A stretch of 23,689 nucleotides of DNA, taken from assembly GCA_016793585.1 (NCBI GenBank), contig JAEUJR010000962.1, positions 1 through 23,689 on the forward strand, read 5' to 3'. This DNA is from Archangium sp. Lineage in GTDB: Bacteria > Myxococcota > Myxococcia > Myxococcales > Myxococcaceae. The notes under the pieces were generated by a model that was not told the DNA's origin, searched no databases, and was given only the letters and a program-made list of their open reading frames with translations. Position numbers and translations under genes: made by a program. Shown one piece after another: positions 1 to 7,038 of the stretch. Numbering within the stretch: position 1 is the stretch's first letter; each line of letters begins with the position of its first letter.

Positions 1-228
1 TCGGGTCGTCGTTTCGATCTCGGCGCATCGAGTCCGGCTGCCAGCACAACGCGCGCGCGTCTCCACGAACGGTCTTCGCGCGCTGCTTCGCCGAACATCG
101 ATGCCTGAGTGGAGTTGCCTCGATGGACGGGCCTGGTCGCCCAGCACAGCTATTCCGAGGAGGACGCACTCCCGGTCGAACCGCCGCTGGCTGTTCGGGC
201 GCGAACGCCAACGCGGAGCAACGAACGT
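1..228. other. Left-edge region without a supported gene
   Basis: All three forward frames are open for some distance, as expected at this GC content, but none has convincing codon bias, a ribosome binding site or recognisable protein features. On the minus strand a reading frame begins with ATG at 96-98 and runs off the left edge (about 32 codons). It could be the 5' end of a gene, but its third-position GC is unremarkable and I recognise nothing in it. The stretch next to the phosphatase gene contains a small hairpin, listed separately. Confidence 0.4.
193..206 (-). terminator. Small hairpin 3' of the phosphatase gene
   Basis: GTTCG and CGAAC form a perfect 5-bp stem around a 4-nt loop, 22 bp beyond the phosphatase stop codon at 229-231. 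There is no T-tract, so it is at best a weak or Rho-assisted 3' end. The stem is short enough to arise by chance in GC-rich DNA. Confidence 0.22.
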
Positions 229-933
229 TCAAAACACGAAGCGGGTCGCGAGCGCGTTCCACGATTCGTCGCTCACGCCGATGCGGCCGAGGTGAGCGCG
301 AGCTCCACCAGTTCGGTCGAGTTCGTCGAGCACGGCCTCGAGGCTGGGCGGTGTTCCACCCAGACCGTTCTCGGTCGTGCGGGAGTAGTCCTTCAGCACG
401 TCGTCGCGGCTCACACCGAGGGGGCGCAGCAGCAACGCGGCAACCACACCGCTCCGGTCGCGCCCGTACGTGCAGTGAAAGAGCACTCCGCCAGGCGCAG
501 TCGCCATCGTCTCGAACACCAGCTTCATCGAGGCGTCGGCGTGCAGGTCGGCGAGGTAGTCAGCGGCGCTCAACGAATACGGAATCGGCAGCGGCGCGTG
601 CACGACCGTGATGCCGGGACAGGCGCCGTCGGGCAGCGACATCCACTCCGACGACTCGCGCAGGTCGATGAGCGTCGAGATGCCGAGCGCCGCGAGCTCG
701 GCGCAACCAGCAGCATCGAGGCTGCCGGGCGCTGCGGAGCGAAAGACGACTCCGCATCGGGTGATTCCGGCCGTCGTCGGCAGACCTCCGAGGTCGCGCG
801 CGTTGCGAACCCACTTCACCAGCACCGGCTTTCCGTCAGGACACGAGTAGGTCGCGCTCATCGTGGTGGCTGGGTCCGTTGGTGGCGCAGGAGCGCAGGA
901 GACGAGCAGAAGCCAACCGACGAAGCGCCGCAC
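229..933 (-). CDS. Exported tyrosine-phosphatase-like lipoprotein
   Basis: This 234-aa protein looks like a member of the bacterial tyrosine-phosphatase family with the Cys-x5-Arg loop (Y_phosphatase3-like). The signature HCTYGRDRSG places nucleophile Cys154 after His153 and the phosphate-binding Arg160. Upstream, NARDLGG (44-50) and VVFRSA (62-67) match the conserved Arg-Asp-Leu-Gly-Gly and Arg-Ser elements of this family. The N-terminus (MRRFVGWLLLVSC) is a short lipoprotein signal with Cys13 as the expected lipidated residue, so the enzyme probably acts outside the cytoplasm. The start is GTG at 931-933. An AGGTGA lies very close to it, so translation from Met25 is possible, but that would remove the signal. 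The substrate is unknown: such enzymes can act on phosphotyrosine, phosphoinositides or other phosphoesters. It diverges from the DUF4442 gene across 65 bp. Confidence 0.85.
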   Translation of the reverse strand: MRRFVGWLLLVSCAPAPPTDPATTMSATYSCPDGKPVLVKWVRNARDLGGLPTTAGITRCGVVFRSAAPGSLDAAGCAELAALGISTLIDLRESSEWMSLPDGACPGITVVHAPLPIPYSLSAADYLADLHADASMKLVFETMATAPGGVLFHCTYGRDRSGVVAALLLRPLGVSRDDVLKDYSRTTENGLGGTPPSLEAVLDELDRTGGARAHLGRIGVSDESWNALATRFVF

Positions 934-998
934 GTCACCTGTTTGCCCCGCTCCGCTCTCACGAGCAACCGCTCGCCCCGTTGGAGTAGGGAGCTCGC

Positions 999-1481
999 AT
1001 GGCTCTCTCGCTCTCGTCTCTCGCGTCGCCGTCGCAGTTGCTCCCGCTGTGGCAGGTGCTCAAGCGCGTGCCGGGCGGTGGCGTGGTGATGGGCCGGCTC
1101 GCGGGCCGCATGGCTCCGTACACCGGCACGATTCGCCCCGAGGTGCTCACGCTCGAGAAGGGTTACGCGCGCATTCGCATGCGTGACACCCGCCGCGTGC
1201 GCAATCACCTCAACTCGGTGCACGCCATCGCGCTGATGAACCTGGGCGAAGTCTCGACCGGCATGGCCGTCATCACCGCGTTGCCCGAGGGCATGCGCGG
1301 CATCATCTCGCGCCTGTCGATGGACTACTTGAAGAAGGGCCGCGGCCCGCTGGTGGCCGAGTGTTCGTGCCCGGCCATCACCTCGACCGAGAAGCAGGAC
1401 CTCGAGGTCACGGCCGAGCTGAAGAACGAAGCGGGCGAGGTGGTGGCCGTCGCCCACGCGAAGTGGCGCGTCGGCGCCTGA
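999..1481 (+). CDS. DUF4442 hotdog-fold protein, possible thioesterase
   Basis: This 160-aa cytosolic protein has the size and pattern of DUF4442 proteins, a branch of the hotdog-fold acyl-thioesterase superfamily. The central stretch around RNHLNSVHAIALMNLGE (about residues 67-83) is the most family-like part. It would form the long hotdog helix, with Asn and His side chains near where acyl-CoA thioesterases place their active site. The C-terminal half alternates beta-strand-like segments (AECSCPAI, LEVTAELKN, VVAVAHAKWRV) typical of the sheet. A GGGAG five bases before ATG supports the start. Hydrolysis of an acyl-CoA or acyl-ACP thioester is a plausible but unproven role. The stop codon lies 2 bp from the stop of the opposing pectin-acetylesterase-like gene. 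Confidence 0.8.
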   Translation: MALSLSSLASPSQLLPLWQVLKRVPGGGVVMGRLAGRMAPYTGTIRPEVLTLEKGYARIRMRDTRRVRNHLNSVHAIALMNLGEVSTGMAVITALPEGMRGIISRLSMDYLKKGRGPLVAECSCPAITSTEKQDLEVTAELKNEAGEVVAVAHAKWRVGA

Positions 1482-1492
1482 CATCAGGGGCC
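1473..1492. terminator. Inverted repeat spanning both stop codons of a convergent pair
   Basis: GGCGCCTGA and TCAGGGGCC form a 9-position stem with one mismatch around a 2-nt centre (CA). The TGA of the plus gene and the complementary TGA of the minus gene are inside the arms. There are only 2 bp between the genes, so any transcription end signal must overlap coding sequence. There is no T-tract. A real RNA hairpin would open the inner A-T pairs to enlarge the loop. Confidence 0.4.
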
Positions 1493-2737
1493 GCGAACGT
1501 TCTCCCAGCCGGCGGTGCCCGTCGCCCATTGCGTCGCCCAGTCGCTCAGCTTCACGCCGCCCACCGTGCGCGTGAAGAGCTGCGGCAGCATCACGTGCGT
1601 CGGGTTCGCGGGGTCGACGACGTAATACTTGAGGTTGGCTTTGCCCTGGTACTGGCCCATCAAGAGCGTCGTCGTCGCCGCTTCGAAGGCCACCTGGTCC
1701 ATCTGGAAGAACTGCGAGAGCACGCTGTCGCGGCTGTAGGCGAGCAGGCCGAAGCGGCGGTTCGGGTACGTGCTGGCGAGCCACGAGGGCACGAGGTTGA
1801 AGTTCTGCGTGCAGCCGGTGCAGCCCGGAGGATCTTGCACGCCCCAGGCAGACAACCAATCGGCCAGCAGCGACGCCTGGGTCGGGTTGATCATCTGCGC
1901 CGAGTCAGCGAGGCCGTGAACTTCGGCCTGCGGGAAGGCGGCCGCGAAGCGGTGGTAGTTGAGCTGCACGCCGAAGCCGCCGGCGCTGGTGCCCGTCAGC
2001 CAGATGCGGCGCGGGCCCGTGAACGTCTGCGAGAGCCGCGCGAGGAAGGCGCGCACGTTGGCCGCGCCCTTGTGGTGGCCGCCATAGCTCGTCACCTGGT
2101 CGCCCGAGTGCACGTCGCCGGTGCAATAGGGACTGAACACGAAGCTCGCGTTGCGGAAGGGGTTGTTCACGTTCGCGCGGTTGAACGCGACCTGGTTCTT
2201 GATGCTGTCGGTCGCGAAGTCGGCGCCCGAGTAGCCGTCGAAGTCGGTCGCGCTGCGCACGGTGAAGCAGGTGAGCTGGTTCCAGCACGCGCCGCCGCCC
2301 TGCATGTAGACGATGACGTCGCTCGACTTGTTGGTGAGGTTGATGCCGATGCCCGTGGGCGTGCCCGTGCCGCACTCGGAGTCGGGGAAGTCGACCCACG
2401 TCCACTGCTCGTTGGGGGCGACGATGGGGCCCGAGGTGGTGACGCCCGCATCCATCGTGACACCTGCGTCCATCGACACGCCGGCGTCCTGCTCCACGCC
2501 CGCGTCCATCACGGTGAGGTTCGAGGTCGCGCACTTGCCGACCGCGCAGACCTGCCCGCCGACGCAGGTGTCGCAGAGGTTGCCGCTGGCGCCGCACTGG
2601 GTGGTCGAAGTGCCTGCCACGCACTGGTCATCCATCGTGCAGCAACCCGTGCAGGTGTCGGTGCGGCAGCGGGGTTTGGTGCCACAGGCCGTCAGCGAGA
2701 GGGCGAAGAACGAGAGGGCGAGGACGACGACGCGCAT
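1484..2737 (-). CDS. Pectin-acetylesterase-family lipoprotein
   Basis: This 417-aa protein resembles the pectinacetylesterase/Notum family of alpha/beta-hydrolase serine esterases. The nucleophile motif GTSAGGFG puts Ser251 in place. The family-typical oxyanion-side segment MQGGGACWNQLTC lies at 145-157. The candidate triad partners are Asp337 in YSRDS and His381 in PTHVMLP. The N-terminus (MRVVVLALSFFALSLTAC) is a lipoprotein signal with Cys18 lipidated. Then come a Cys-rich segment (about 24-69, ten cysteines) and four DAGV-type repeats (78-100), a spacer often seen in myxobacterial surface lipoproteins. ATG at 2735-2737 is preferred over an upstream start because it begins the signal and follows a GAGG. 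The likely role is deacetylation of an extracellular polysaccharide. The true substrate cannot be read from sequence. Confidence 0.88.
   Translation of the reverse strand: MRVVVLALSFFALSLTACGTKPRCRTDTCTGCCTMDDQCVAGTSTTQCGASGNLCDTCVGGQVCAVGKCATSNLTVMDAGVEQDAGVSMDAGVTMDAGVTTSGPIVAPNEQWTWVDFPDSECGTGTPTGIGINLTNKSSDVIVYMQGGGACWNQLTCFTVRSATDFDGYSGADFATDSIKNQVAFNRANVNNPFRNASFVFSPYCTGDVHSGDQVTSYGGHHKGAANVRAFLARLSQTFTGPRRIWLTGTSAGGFGVQLNYHRFAAAFPQAEVHGLADSAQMINPTQASLLADWLSAWGVQDPPGCTGCTQNFNLVPSWLASTYPNRRFGLLAYSRDSVLSQFFQMDQVAFEAATTTLLMGQYQGKANLKYYVVDPANPTHVMLPQLFTRTVGGVKLSDWATQWATGTAGWENVRGP
2438..2506 (-). repeat. DAGV codon repeats in the esterase linker
   Basis: Four imperfect units (MDAGVE, QDAGVS, MDAGVT, MDAGVT) of about 18 bp encode an Asp-Ala-Gly-Val linker between the Cys-rich region and the hydrolase domain. 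The DNA units are near-identical, so copy number could vary by slippage. Confidence 0.75.
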
Positions 2738-2813
2738 GAGAACCTCGAGCGAAAGACCGGCGCTCAATAGCCCGCGCGCGTCGCCGAACCAACCCTCGGA
2801 GCGCCGCATCGTG

Positions 2814-3398
2814 TCAGCGCCGCGTCGGGGGCTCGGCGAACGTGTGCTTCGCGAAGAGCGTGGCGTGCTCGACGTTGCGCACCCACGGCGTGGTGCCCTT
2901 GTCGAGCGAGACGACCTCGTCGAGGCGGCCGTCTTCGTAGCGATAGTCCTGCACGATGCGGTAGCGGTCGAAGGGCGCCAGGCTGCTCACCTCGGCGGCG
3001 AGCTCGAGCGACGCCTTGCGGAACTGCCCGTCGGTGGTGCCGCTGCCTGCGCCGAGTGACGACGCGACGCGAACGGGCACGGCGTTGCCGGTGCCGTCGA
3101 ACTCGAGGTGGAAGAACCACGTCTGCAGCCGGTCGCCCGCCGAGCCGTCGTAGTCGGGGTGGCGGCGGCGCAGGCTCTTCACCGACTCCCAGTGGTTGCC
3201 GAGGCGGCGCTGCTCGACGCTGAAGTCGTAGTCGAACTGAGGCGCGCGCACCCAGGCGCCGTCGACGAACCGTTCGCACTCGCCGCGGCCGACCCAGAGC
3301 AGGGTGACTTCGGGCTCGGCCGACGCCGAGGGAGGAACCCACGCCTTCTGGGCGGCGCAGCCGGAGGCGAGGAGTGCAGCGAGGAACAGGCGGAACAT
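2814..3398 (-). CDS. Small lipoprotein of unknown function
   Basis: This 194-aa protein starts with MFRLFLAALLASGC, a clear lipoprotein signal with Cys14 as the modified residue. ATG at 3396-3398 is chosen over an upstream in-frame start because it begins the signal and follows a GGAG. I do not recognise the mature domain. It reads as mainly beta-strand with many aromatic and charged residues (LLWVGRGECERFVDGAW, FDYDFSVEQRRLG, YRIVQDYRYEDGRLDE), which suggests a periplasmic or outer-membrane beta domain. It sits 76 bp upstream of the pectin-acetylesterase-like gene on the same strand, so the two may be cotranscribed. It diverges from the LysR gene and could be that regulator's target. Confidence 0.75.
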   Translation of the reverse strand: MFRLFLAALLASGCAAQKAWVPPSASAEPEVTLLWVGRGECERFVDGAWVRAPQFDYDFSVEQRRLGNHWESVKSLRRRHPDYDGSAGDRLQTWFFHLEFDGTGNAVPVRVASSLGAGSGTTDGQFRKASLELAAEVSSLAPFDRYRIVQDYRYEDGRLDEVVSLDKGTTPWVRNVEHATLFAKHTFAEPPTRR

Positions 3399-3465
3399 GG
3401 AGAACTCCAGTGGTGACGTCGCTCGCGTCGTGCGGCGACTGAAGCCACCATGCGCCCGGCAGGCG

Positions 3466-3501
3466 TTGACAACAATGCAGCCACTGGACAACACATTGTT
3501 G
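3466..3501. promoter_or_regulatory. Inverted repeat in the lysR/lipoprotein divergent region, likely operator
   Basis: CAACAATG (3470-3477) and CATTGTTG (3494-3501) are a perfect 8-bp inverted repeat with a 16-bp spacer, ending 4 bp before the lysR ATG. A TTGACA at 3466-3471 overlaps the left arm and could serve as a -35 element, but I see no good -10 at 17 bp. LysR-type regulators normally bind AT-richer inverted repeats in the intergenic region next to their own gene and control both divergent promoters. This is the most AT-rich spot of the 107-bp gap and fits that arrangement. Confidence 0.55.
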
Positions 3502-3505
3502 CGCC

Positions 3506-4375
3506 ATGACAACACCGACCATCGACGGGCTCGTCGCGTTCCAGGCCGTCGCGCAGGCGCGCAGCTTCACGAAGGCGGGGCAGACGCTCGGGCTCGACAA
3601 GTCGCGAGTGAGCCGGGTGGTGAGCGCCCTCGAGGCGGCGCTGGGGCAGGCACTGCTGGTGCGCAGCACACGCTCGGTGTCGCTCACGGCCGAGGGTGAG
3701 GCGCTGTTCGCGAAGGTGTCGCCGCTGCTGGCGGGGTTGCAGGAGGCGCTTTTGGCGGTACCCGACCAGCCCACCGTTCCCGCCGGCGAGGTGACCATCA
3801 CCACCACGCCCGACCTCGGCCGCGCGATGCTGGCTCCGGCGCTCGCATCGTTTCGCCAGCGGTTTCCCGCCGTGTTCGTGCGCGTGGTGCTCGCGAATGA
3901 CGTCGTCGACCTGATGGGGAAGGGCGTCGACCTGGCGTTGCGGGTGGGGCACCCCGGCGCGGGTTCGTTCATCGCGCGCAAGGTGGGCTCGCTCGAGGCG
4001 GGGTTCTTCGCGTCGCCGGCGTACCTCGAGCGACGAGGCACGCCGACGACGCAGGCCGAGCTCGGTGCGCACGATGGGCTCTGGCCCGAGGTTCCCAAAG
4101 GGCAGCGCTCGTTCTCACCCGGTGGAGCCCCACCGAAACCTGCTGTGCAGTGCGCCGACTTCTCGTTGCTGGCCGAGCTGGCGAAGCTGGGTGCTGGCAT
4201 CGCGTTGTTGCCGACGTTCCTCGCGCCGAGAGACGGCTCGCTCGTGCGTGTGTTGCCGCAGGTGTCGCTGTCGAACGCGCCGCTCTATCTCGTGTCGCGA
4301 CCGGTGAAGCCGGTACCGCCACGCGTGCGCGCGCTGAACGACTGGCTCGTTCAACACCTGCGCAGCGCTACTTGA
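3506..4375 (+). CDS. LysR-family transcriptional regulator
   Basis: This 289-aa protein has the standard LysR layout. A winged helix-turn-helix covers about residues 7-65 (LVAFQAVAQARSFTKAG, then the recognition-helix region LDKSRVSRVVSALEAALG, then LLVRSTRSVSLTAEGEAL). It is followed by the linker helix and a periplasmic-binding-protein-like effector domain from about 93 to the end (EVTITTTPDLGRAMLAP onward). The length is typical for the family. It probably controls itself and the divergent minus-strand lipoprotein gene through the inverted repeat at 3470-3501. The effector is unknown. The HTH subgroup resembles the AaeR/DmlR-type regulators common in proteobacteria. Its last 8 bp overlap the end of the opposing 146-aa lipoprotein gene. 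Confidence 0.93.
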   Translation: MTTPTIDGLVAFQAVAQARSFTKAGQTLGLDKSRVSRVVSALEAALGQALLVRSTRSVSLTAEGEALFAKVSPLLAGLQEALLAVPDQPTVPAGEVTITTTPDLGRAMLAPALASFRQRFPAVFVRVVLANDVVDLMGKGVDLALRVGHPGAGSFIARKVGSLEAGFFASPAYLERRGTPTTQAELGAHDGLWPEVPKGQRSFSPGGAPPKPAVQCADFSLLAELAKLGAGIALLPTFLAPRDGSLVRVLPQVSLSNAPLYLVSRPVKPVPPRVRALNDWLVQHLRSAT

Positions 4376-4386
4376 GGCCGTAGAGC
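4365..4386. terminator. Imperfect hairpin at the lysR/lipoprotein convergent overlap
   Basis: GCGCTAC and GTAGAGC can pair in six of seven positions around an 8-nt loop that holds the lysR TGA. The stem includes the TAG of the opposing gene. There is no T-tract. It is weaker than the hairpins at 1473-1492 and 16262-16282 but sits at the same kind of junction. Confidence 0.28.
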
Positions 4387-4808
4387 AGGGCGAGCGGCAG
4401 CTGCACGAGAGTCTTCGCGATCTCGAACGCGGTGGGCGCGACGGCGACCCCGACCCGAACGACGGTGACTCCAACCGAGGCCGCGACCGCGGCTGCCTGA
4501 ACGATGACCTTCTGCTGCTCGGGCGTCGGCTGCATCGTCTGGAGCGCCTGCGCCAGCGTGGGCCCGATGGACCTGGGGTCGACACCGCTCGCGATGGCGA
4601 AGTCGTTCTCGAGGCCCTGCTTGAACGACTCGCGTGCGGCGGGCGAGGTGAACTGGGCGGGCAGCTCTGGGTGCAGCTGCAGGTTCGCGATGAACTCGTC
4701 GGCGAGGGCGCCCGACGCGGTCTCGACCGTCGGCGTCACGACCTCGTCACGCGTGGGCACGTGGCGGCACCCGACGAGGCAGAGCGTGATGAGGAGCAGT
4801 GTGCGCAC
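4368..4808 (-). CDS. Small helical lipoprotein of unknown function
   Basis: This 146-aa protein begins MRTLLLITLCLVGC, a lipoprotein signal with Cys14 as the acylated residue. The mature part is rich in Ala, Leu and Gln and appears helical. The C-terminal third (VIVQAAAVAASVGVTVVRVGVAVAP) is a strongly hydrophobic stretch that could insert into or lie on a membrane. I do not recognise a family. The ATG lies 6 bp after the stop of the FKBP gene on the same strand, so the two genes form an operon with the isomerase first. Membership with a lipoprotein foldase suggests an envelope role, but this is inference. Confidence 0.72.
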   Translation of the reverse strand: MRTLLLITLCLVGCRHVPTRDEVVTPTVETASGALADEFIANLQLHPELPAQFTSPAARESFKQGLENDFAIASGVDPRSIGPTLAQALQTMQPTPEQQKVIVQAAAVAASVGVTVVRVGVAVAPTAFEIAKTLVQLPLALLYGLK

Positions 4809-4814
4809 GGTGGG

Positions 4815-5231
4815 TCACCGCACGTCGAGGAGCTCGATGTCGAACACCAGCGTCGAGTTCGCGGGAATGTTCGTCTTCGCCTCCTGACCGTACCCGAGGT
4901 CGGGCGGCACGATGAGCTGGCGCGTCTCGCCCTCCTTCATGCCGATGAGGCCCTCGTCCCAACCCGGAATCACCTGACCCTCGCCGACCCAGAACGAGAA
5001 CGGCGCGTTGCGGGCCCGCGAGCTGTCGAACACGCCTCCGTCGAGAATGCGCCCGACGAAGTGCACCTGAATCTTGTCGCCCTTCTTCGCAGCATCACCG
5101 TCTCCGGGCACGAGCACCTGCGTGATGAGCCCGCTCGGTCTCGTCACGGGCGGCTGCGGCGTCGCGGGCACGGGCGGCGCGCTCTTCTTGCAGGCGGTGA
5201 GCGCGAGGCAGAGCGAGAGCAGAAGGCGCAT
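4815..5231 (-). CDS. FKBP-type peptidyl-prolyl cis-trans isomerase lipoprotein
   Basis: This 138-aa protein joins a lipoprotein signal (MRLLLSLCLALTAC, Cys14) and a Pro/Ala-rich linker to one FKBP domain at about 33-138. Active-site landmarks line up with FKBP12: Asp69 in FDSSR, the VIPGWDEGL segment with Trp91, Tyr114 in DLGYG, and Phe130 in LVFDIELL. The conserved Tyr of the VHY element is Phe here (VHFVG), a mild change. It would catalyse prolyl isomerisation in the periplasm while anchored to a membrane. The start at ATG 5229-5231 is set by the signal peptide, although no strong ribosome binding site is visible. It leads a two-gene operon and diverges from the YiaA/B-type gene across 154 bp that include a relatively AT-rich patch near 5268-5300. 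Confidence 0.92.
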   Translation of the reverse strand: MRLLLSLCLALTACKKSAPPVPATPQPPVTRPSGLITQVLVPGDGDAAKKGDKIQVHFVGRILDGGVFDSSRARNAPFSFWVGEGQVIPGWDEGLIGMKEGETRQLIVPPDLGYGQEAKTNIPANSTLVFDIELLDVR

Positions 5232-5385
5232 GGCCGCACGGTAGAGGCTCTGGCTCGCGTGGAACAGGTGGGAATCAAGAGAGTTACTGTCGATAACCAA
5301 GGGTGCTCGATGGTGTGACCCTTCGTTTCCGCACTCGGCCGCCGGCTTCGGCATCATTCCCCGCGTCACCAACCAGGAGCCCTTC

Positions 5386-5679
5386 ATGGCCAACATGCCG
5401 CAGCCGATTCAGCCTCACTCCAGCGCGTGGATTGCGCAGACGTGGATCTCGTTCGTCGTCGCCGTCGGCATCACCGCCATGGGCATCTGGTTTCTGCCGG
5501 TCGACGTCTGGGTGAAGGCCTTCATGGCGATGGGCCTGTTGTTCTCGGTCGGCTCGACGTTCTCGTTGGCGAAGACGGTGCGCGACCAGCACGAGGCGAT
5601 GAGCATCAAGCAGCGCATCGACGACGCGCGGGTCTCTCGCCTCATCGCCGAGCACGACCCGCTCAAGCCCGCGTTGTGA
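5386..5679 (+). CDS. YiaA/YiaB-type small inner-membrane protein
   Basis: This 97-aa protein matches the YiaAB two-helix domain. Two membrane segments lie at about 17-38 and 43-63, and the second ends in the family-typical FSLAKTVRDQHE. Both termini are then probably on the same side, with a charged C-terminal tail (SIKQRIDDARVSRLIAEHD). An AGGAG seven bases before ATG fixes the start. The biochemical function of this family is not established. Its stop codon is 3 bp from that of the opposing S26-like gene. Confidence 0.88.
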   Translation: MANMPQPIQPHSSAWIAQTWISFVVAVGITAMGIWFLPVDVWVKAFMAMGLLFSVGSTFSLAKTVRDQHEAMSIKQRIDDARVSRLIAEHDPLKPAL

Positions 5680-5682
5680 ACG

Positions 5683-6105
5683 TCAGCGATCGCGGAGCCG
5701 ATGCACGAGTGACCGCAGCCCCGGCACACGTTTGAGCACCGACGACACCCGCGGCACCTGTCTCAGCACGAGGTGCGCGCCGCGGGGCAGCGAGAGCCGA
5801 AGGGCTCCGCGGCGAACGGCGACGACGCGGCCCAGCACCTCTTTCGCGGGAGGATCGACCACGCCGACGCTCGAGACCGTCACCAGCGGGCGGGTGCTTC
5901 GCACGAGGTGGGCGACGAGCTGGTCGGCCGGGTTCACCACGAGCGCGATGTCGCCTGGGCGAAGCGACGACTCGTCCGTGCGGAGCACCTGCACCTGGTC
6001 GCCATCGAGCACGAGCGGCCACAGGCTTCGGCCACCCGCACGCAGCCACATGCGCTGCCCGAACGGGAGCGCCCGCAGCAACGCCTCGATGCGTGGGTCG
6101 GCCAT
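5683..6105 (-). CDS. S24/S26-like signal-peptidase-fold protein with Ser/His pair
   Basis: This 140-aa protein carries the conserved boxes of the S24/S26 serine-protease fold. They are GGRSLWPLVLDGD with candidate nucleophile Ser27, RPGDIALV at 49-56, and LVAHLVRS at 63-70. In the last box His66 replaces the general-base Lys of bacterial LepB, as in SipW/ER-type signal peptidases. No N-terminal membrane anchor is visible, which is atypical for a true leader peptidase. Short soluble relatives of this kind often sit near RiPP or secretion clusters, but no precursor-like gene is evident here. It follows the alpha/beta hydrolase gene by 15 bp and is probably cotranscribed. Proteolytic activity is inferred, not demonstrated. 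Confidence 0.75.
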   Translation of the reverse strand: MADPRIEALLRALPFGQRMWLRAGGRSLWPLVLDGDQVQVLRTDESSLRPGDIALVVNPADQLVAHLVRSTRPLVTVSSVGVVDPPAKEVLGRVVAVRRGALRLSLPRGAHLVLRQVPRVSSVLKRVPGLRSLVHRLRDR

Positions 6106-6120
6106 GCGCGCAGCAGTCTG

Positions 6121-6981
6121 TCACGCCGCGTGCGCGAGGCGCGCTTTCACGAAGCCCATCACCTCGGGCACGAAGCCGGGCAGGGCGGCGGCCTTGAAGT
6201 GGCCCATGTGGCCGAGCGCGGGAACGCCGAGCTCTTGCGGGCGGTGCGTCTTCAAGGTGAGCGGCGCGTTGCGGTAGTGCGAGAGGAACACCGTCATCGA
6301 CTTCGGCGGCGCCCACAGGTCGTCCACCGCCGTGAGCCCGAGCACCGGCACCGTCACGCGGTCGAACAGCGGCTGCATGTCGATGGAGCGGTCGTCGAAG
6401 AAGTAGTTCGGCCGGTGCGCCCAGTTGTCCCAGTCGCGGTAGACGCCGAGCGGCAGGTCTTCGCCGCCCCAGAGTTTGCCGGGCAGGTAGCCCTTCGTTC
6501 GAGTCGCCGCGGGGCCGACGAGCTTCCACAAGAGCTCGACCTTCAGGCGCTCGCTCAGCGGCATGTAGCCAGACCACGCAGCGCCCGTCGCGACCGTGAC
6601 GAGGCCGAGCGTGCGATTCGGTTCGGGCAGCTGCCCGAAGGCGTGCCCGCCAAAGCTGTGACCGACGACGACCGTGGGGCCACGAGCGAGCGCGAACTCC
6701 ACCGCCGCAGCGACATCGAGCGTCGCCCAGTGGCGATAGTGACAGTCGAACCCTGCGAGCGAGGCGGGCTTCGACGCGCCGATGCCGCGGAAGTCGAGCG
6801 TCACCACCTCGAGCCCCTGCTCGGTGAGGGCCTCGGCGAAGCGGCGGTAGTAGCGCTGGGCCACGCCAGTCGCTCCGGCCATCACCGCCACCGCGCGCGC
6901 GGGCTTTTCAGGGGTGAACAGCTTCGCGGCCAGCGGGTAGCCGTCTTTCGCGGTCAGGGTGACGGGGGTTTCGGTGCTCAT
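6121..6981 (-). CDS. Alpha/beta hydrolase
   Basis: This 286-aa protein has a complete alpha/beta-hydrolase signature. The nucleophile elbow is VVVGHSFGGHAFG with Ser109, and Asp220 or Asp221 lies in TAVDDLWAPP. The catalytic His is His258 or His261 in ALGHMGHF. The overall pattern (KDGYPLAAKLFTP at the start, LDFRGIGAS after strand 4) recalls the UCP037442-type hydrolases found beside diverse operons. No signal peptide is seen, so it is cytosolic. ATG at 6979-6981 is chosen over an in-frame start 57 bp upstream because a GGAG precedes it. The start codon and ribosome binding site lie in a short perfect hairpin. The substrate is unknown, probably an ester. It lies 57 bp after the IPT-like lipoprotein gene and 15 bp before the S26-like gene. 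Confidence 0.87.
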   Translation of the reverse strand: MSTETPVTLTAKDGYPLAAKLFTPEKPARAVAVMAGATGVAQRYYRRFAEALTEQGLEVVTLDFRGIGASKPASLAGFDCHYRHWATLDVAAAVEFALARGPTVVVGHSFGGHAFGQLPEPNRTLGLVTVATGAAWSGYMPLSERLKVELLWKLVGPAATRTKGYLPGKLWGGEDLPLGVYRDWDNWAHRPNYFFDDRSIDMQPLFDRVTVPVLGLTAVDDLWAPPKSMTVFLSHYRNAPLTLKTHRPQELGVPALGHMGHFKAAALPGFVPEVMGFVKARLAHAA

Positions 6982-6997
6982 GTCTCCAGTGGAGACA
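6981..6997 (-). promoter_or_regulatory. Hairpin covering ribosome binding site and start of the hydrolase
   Basis: TGTCTCC and GGAGACA form a perfect 7-bp stem around AGT. On the coding strand one arm contains the GGAG ribosome binding site and the A of ATG. Pairing would bury the site, so translation may be damped unless coupled to the upstream gene or opened by a factor. The 3-nt loop is tight but feasible. Confidence 0.4.
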
Positions 6998-7038
6998 CTA
7001 GCGGCGTCCTTCGGGCTCCGCAACCGCACCACCGTCAA

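Noticed and set aside
1..98. Minus-strand reading frame running off the left edge
   Set aside because: It has about 32 codons, no ribosome binding site and no codon bias or recognisable signal; too little to call.
3466..3495. A complete sigma-70-type promoter for lysR
   Set aside because: TTGACA is present, but no -10-like hexamer stands at 16-18 bp, so only a -35-like element is claimed within the operator entry.
5669..5695. Hairpin at the YiaA/B and S26-like convergent junction
   Set aside because: CCGCG and CGCGG are only 5 bp with a 17-nt loop, and the stop-codon pairing does not extend beyond 3 bp.
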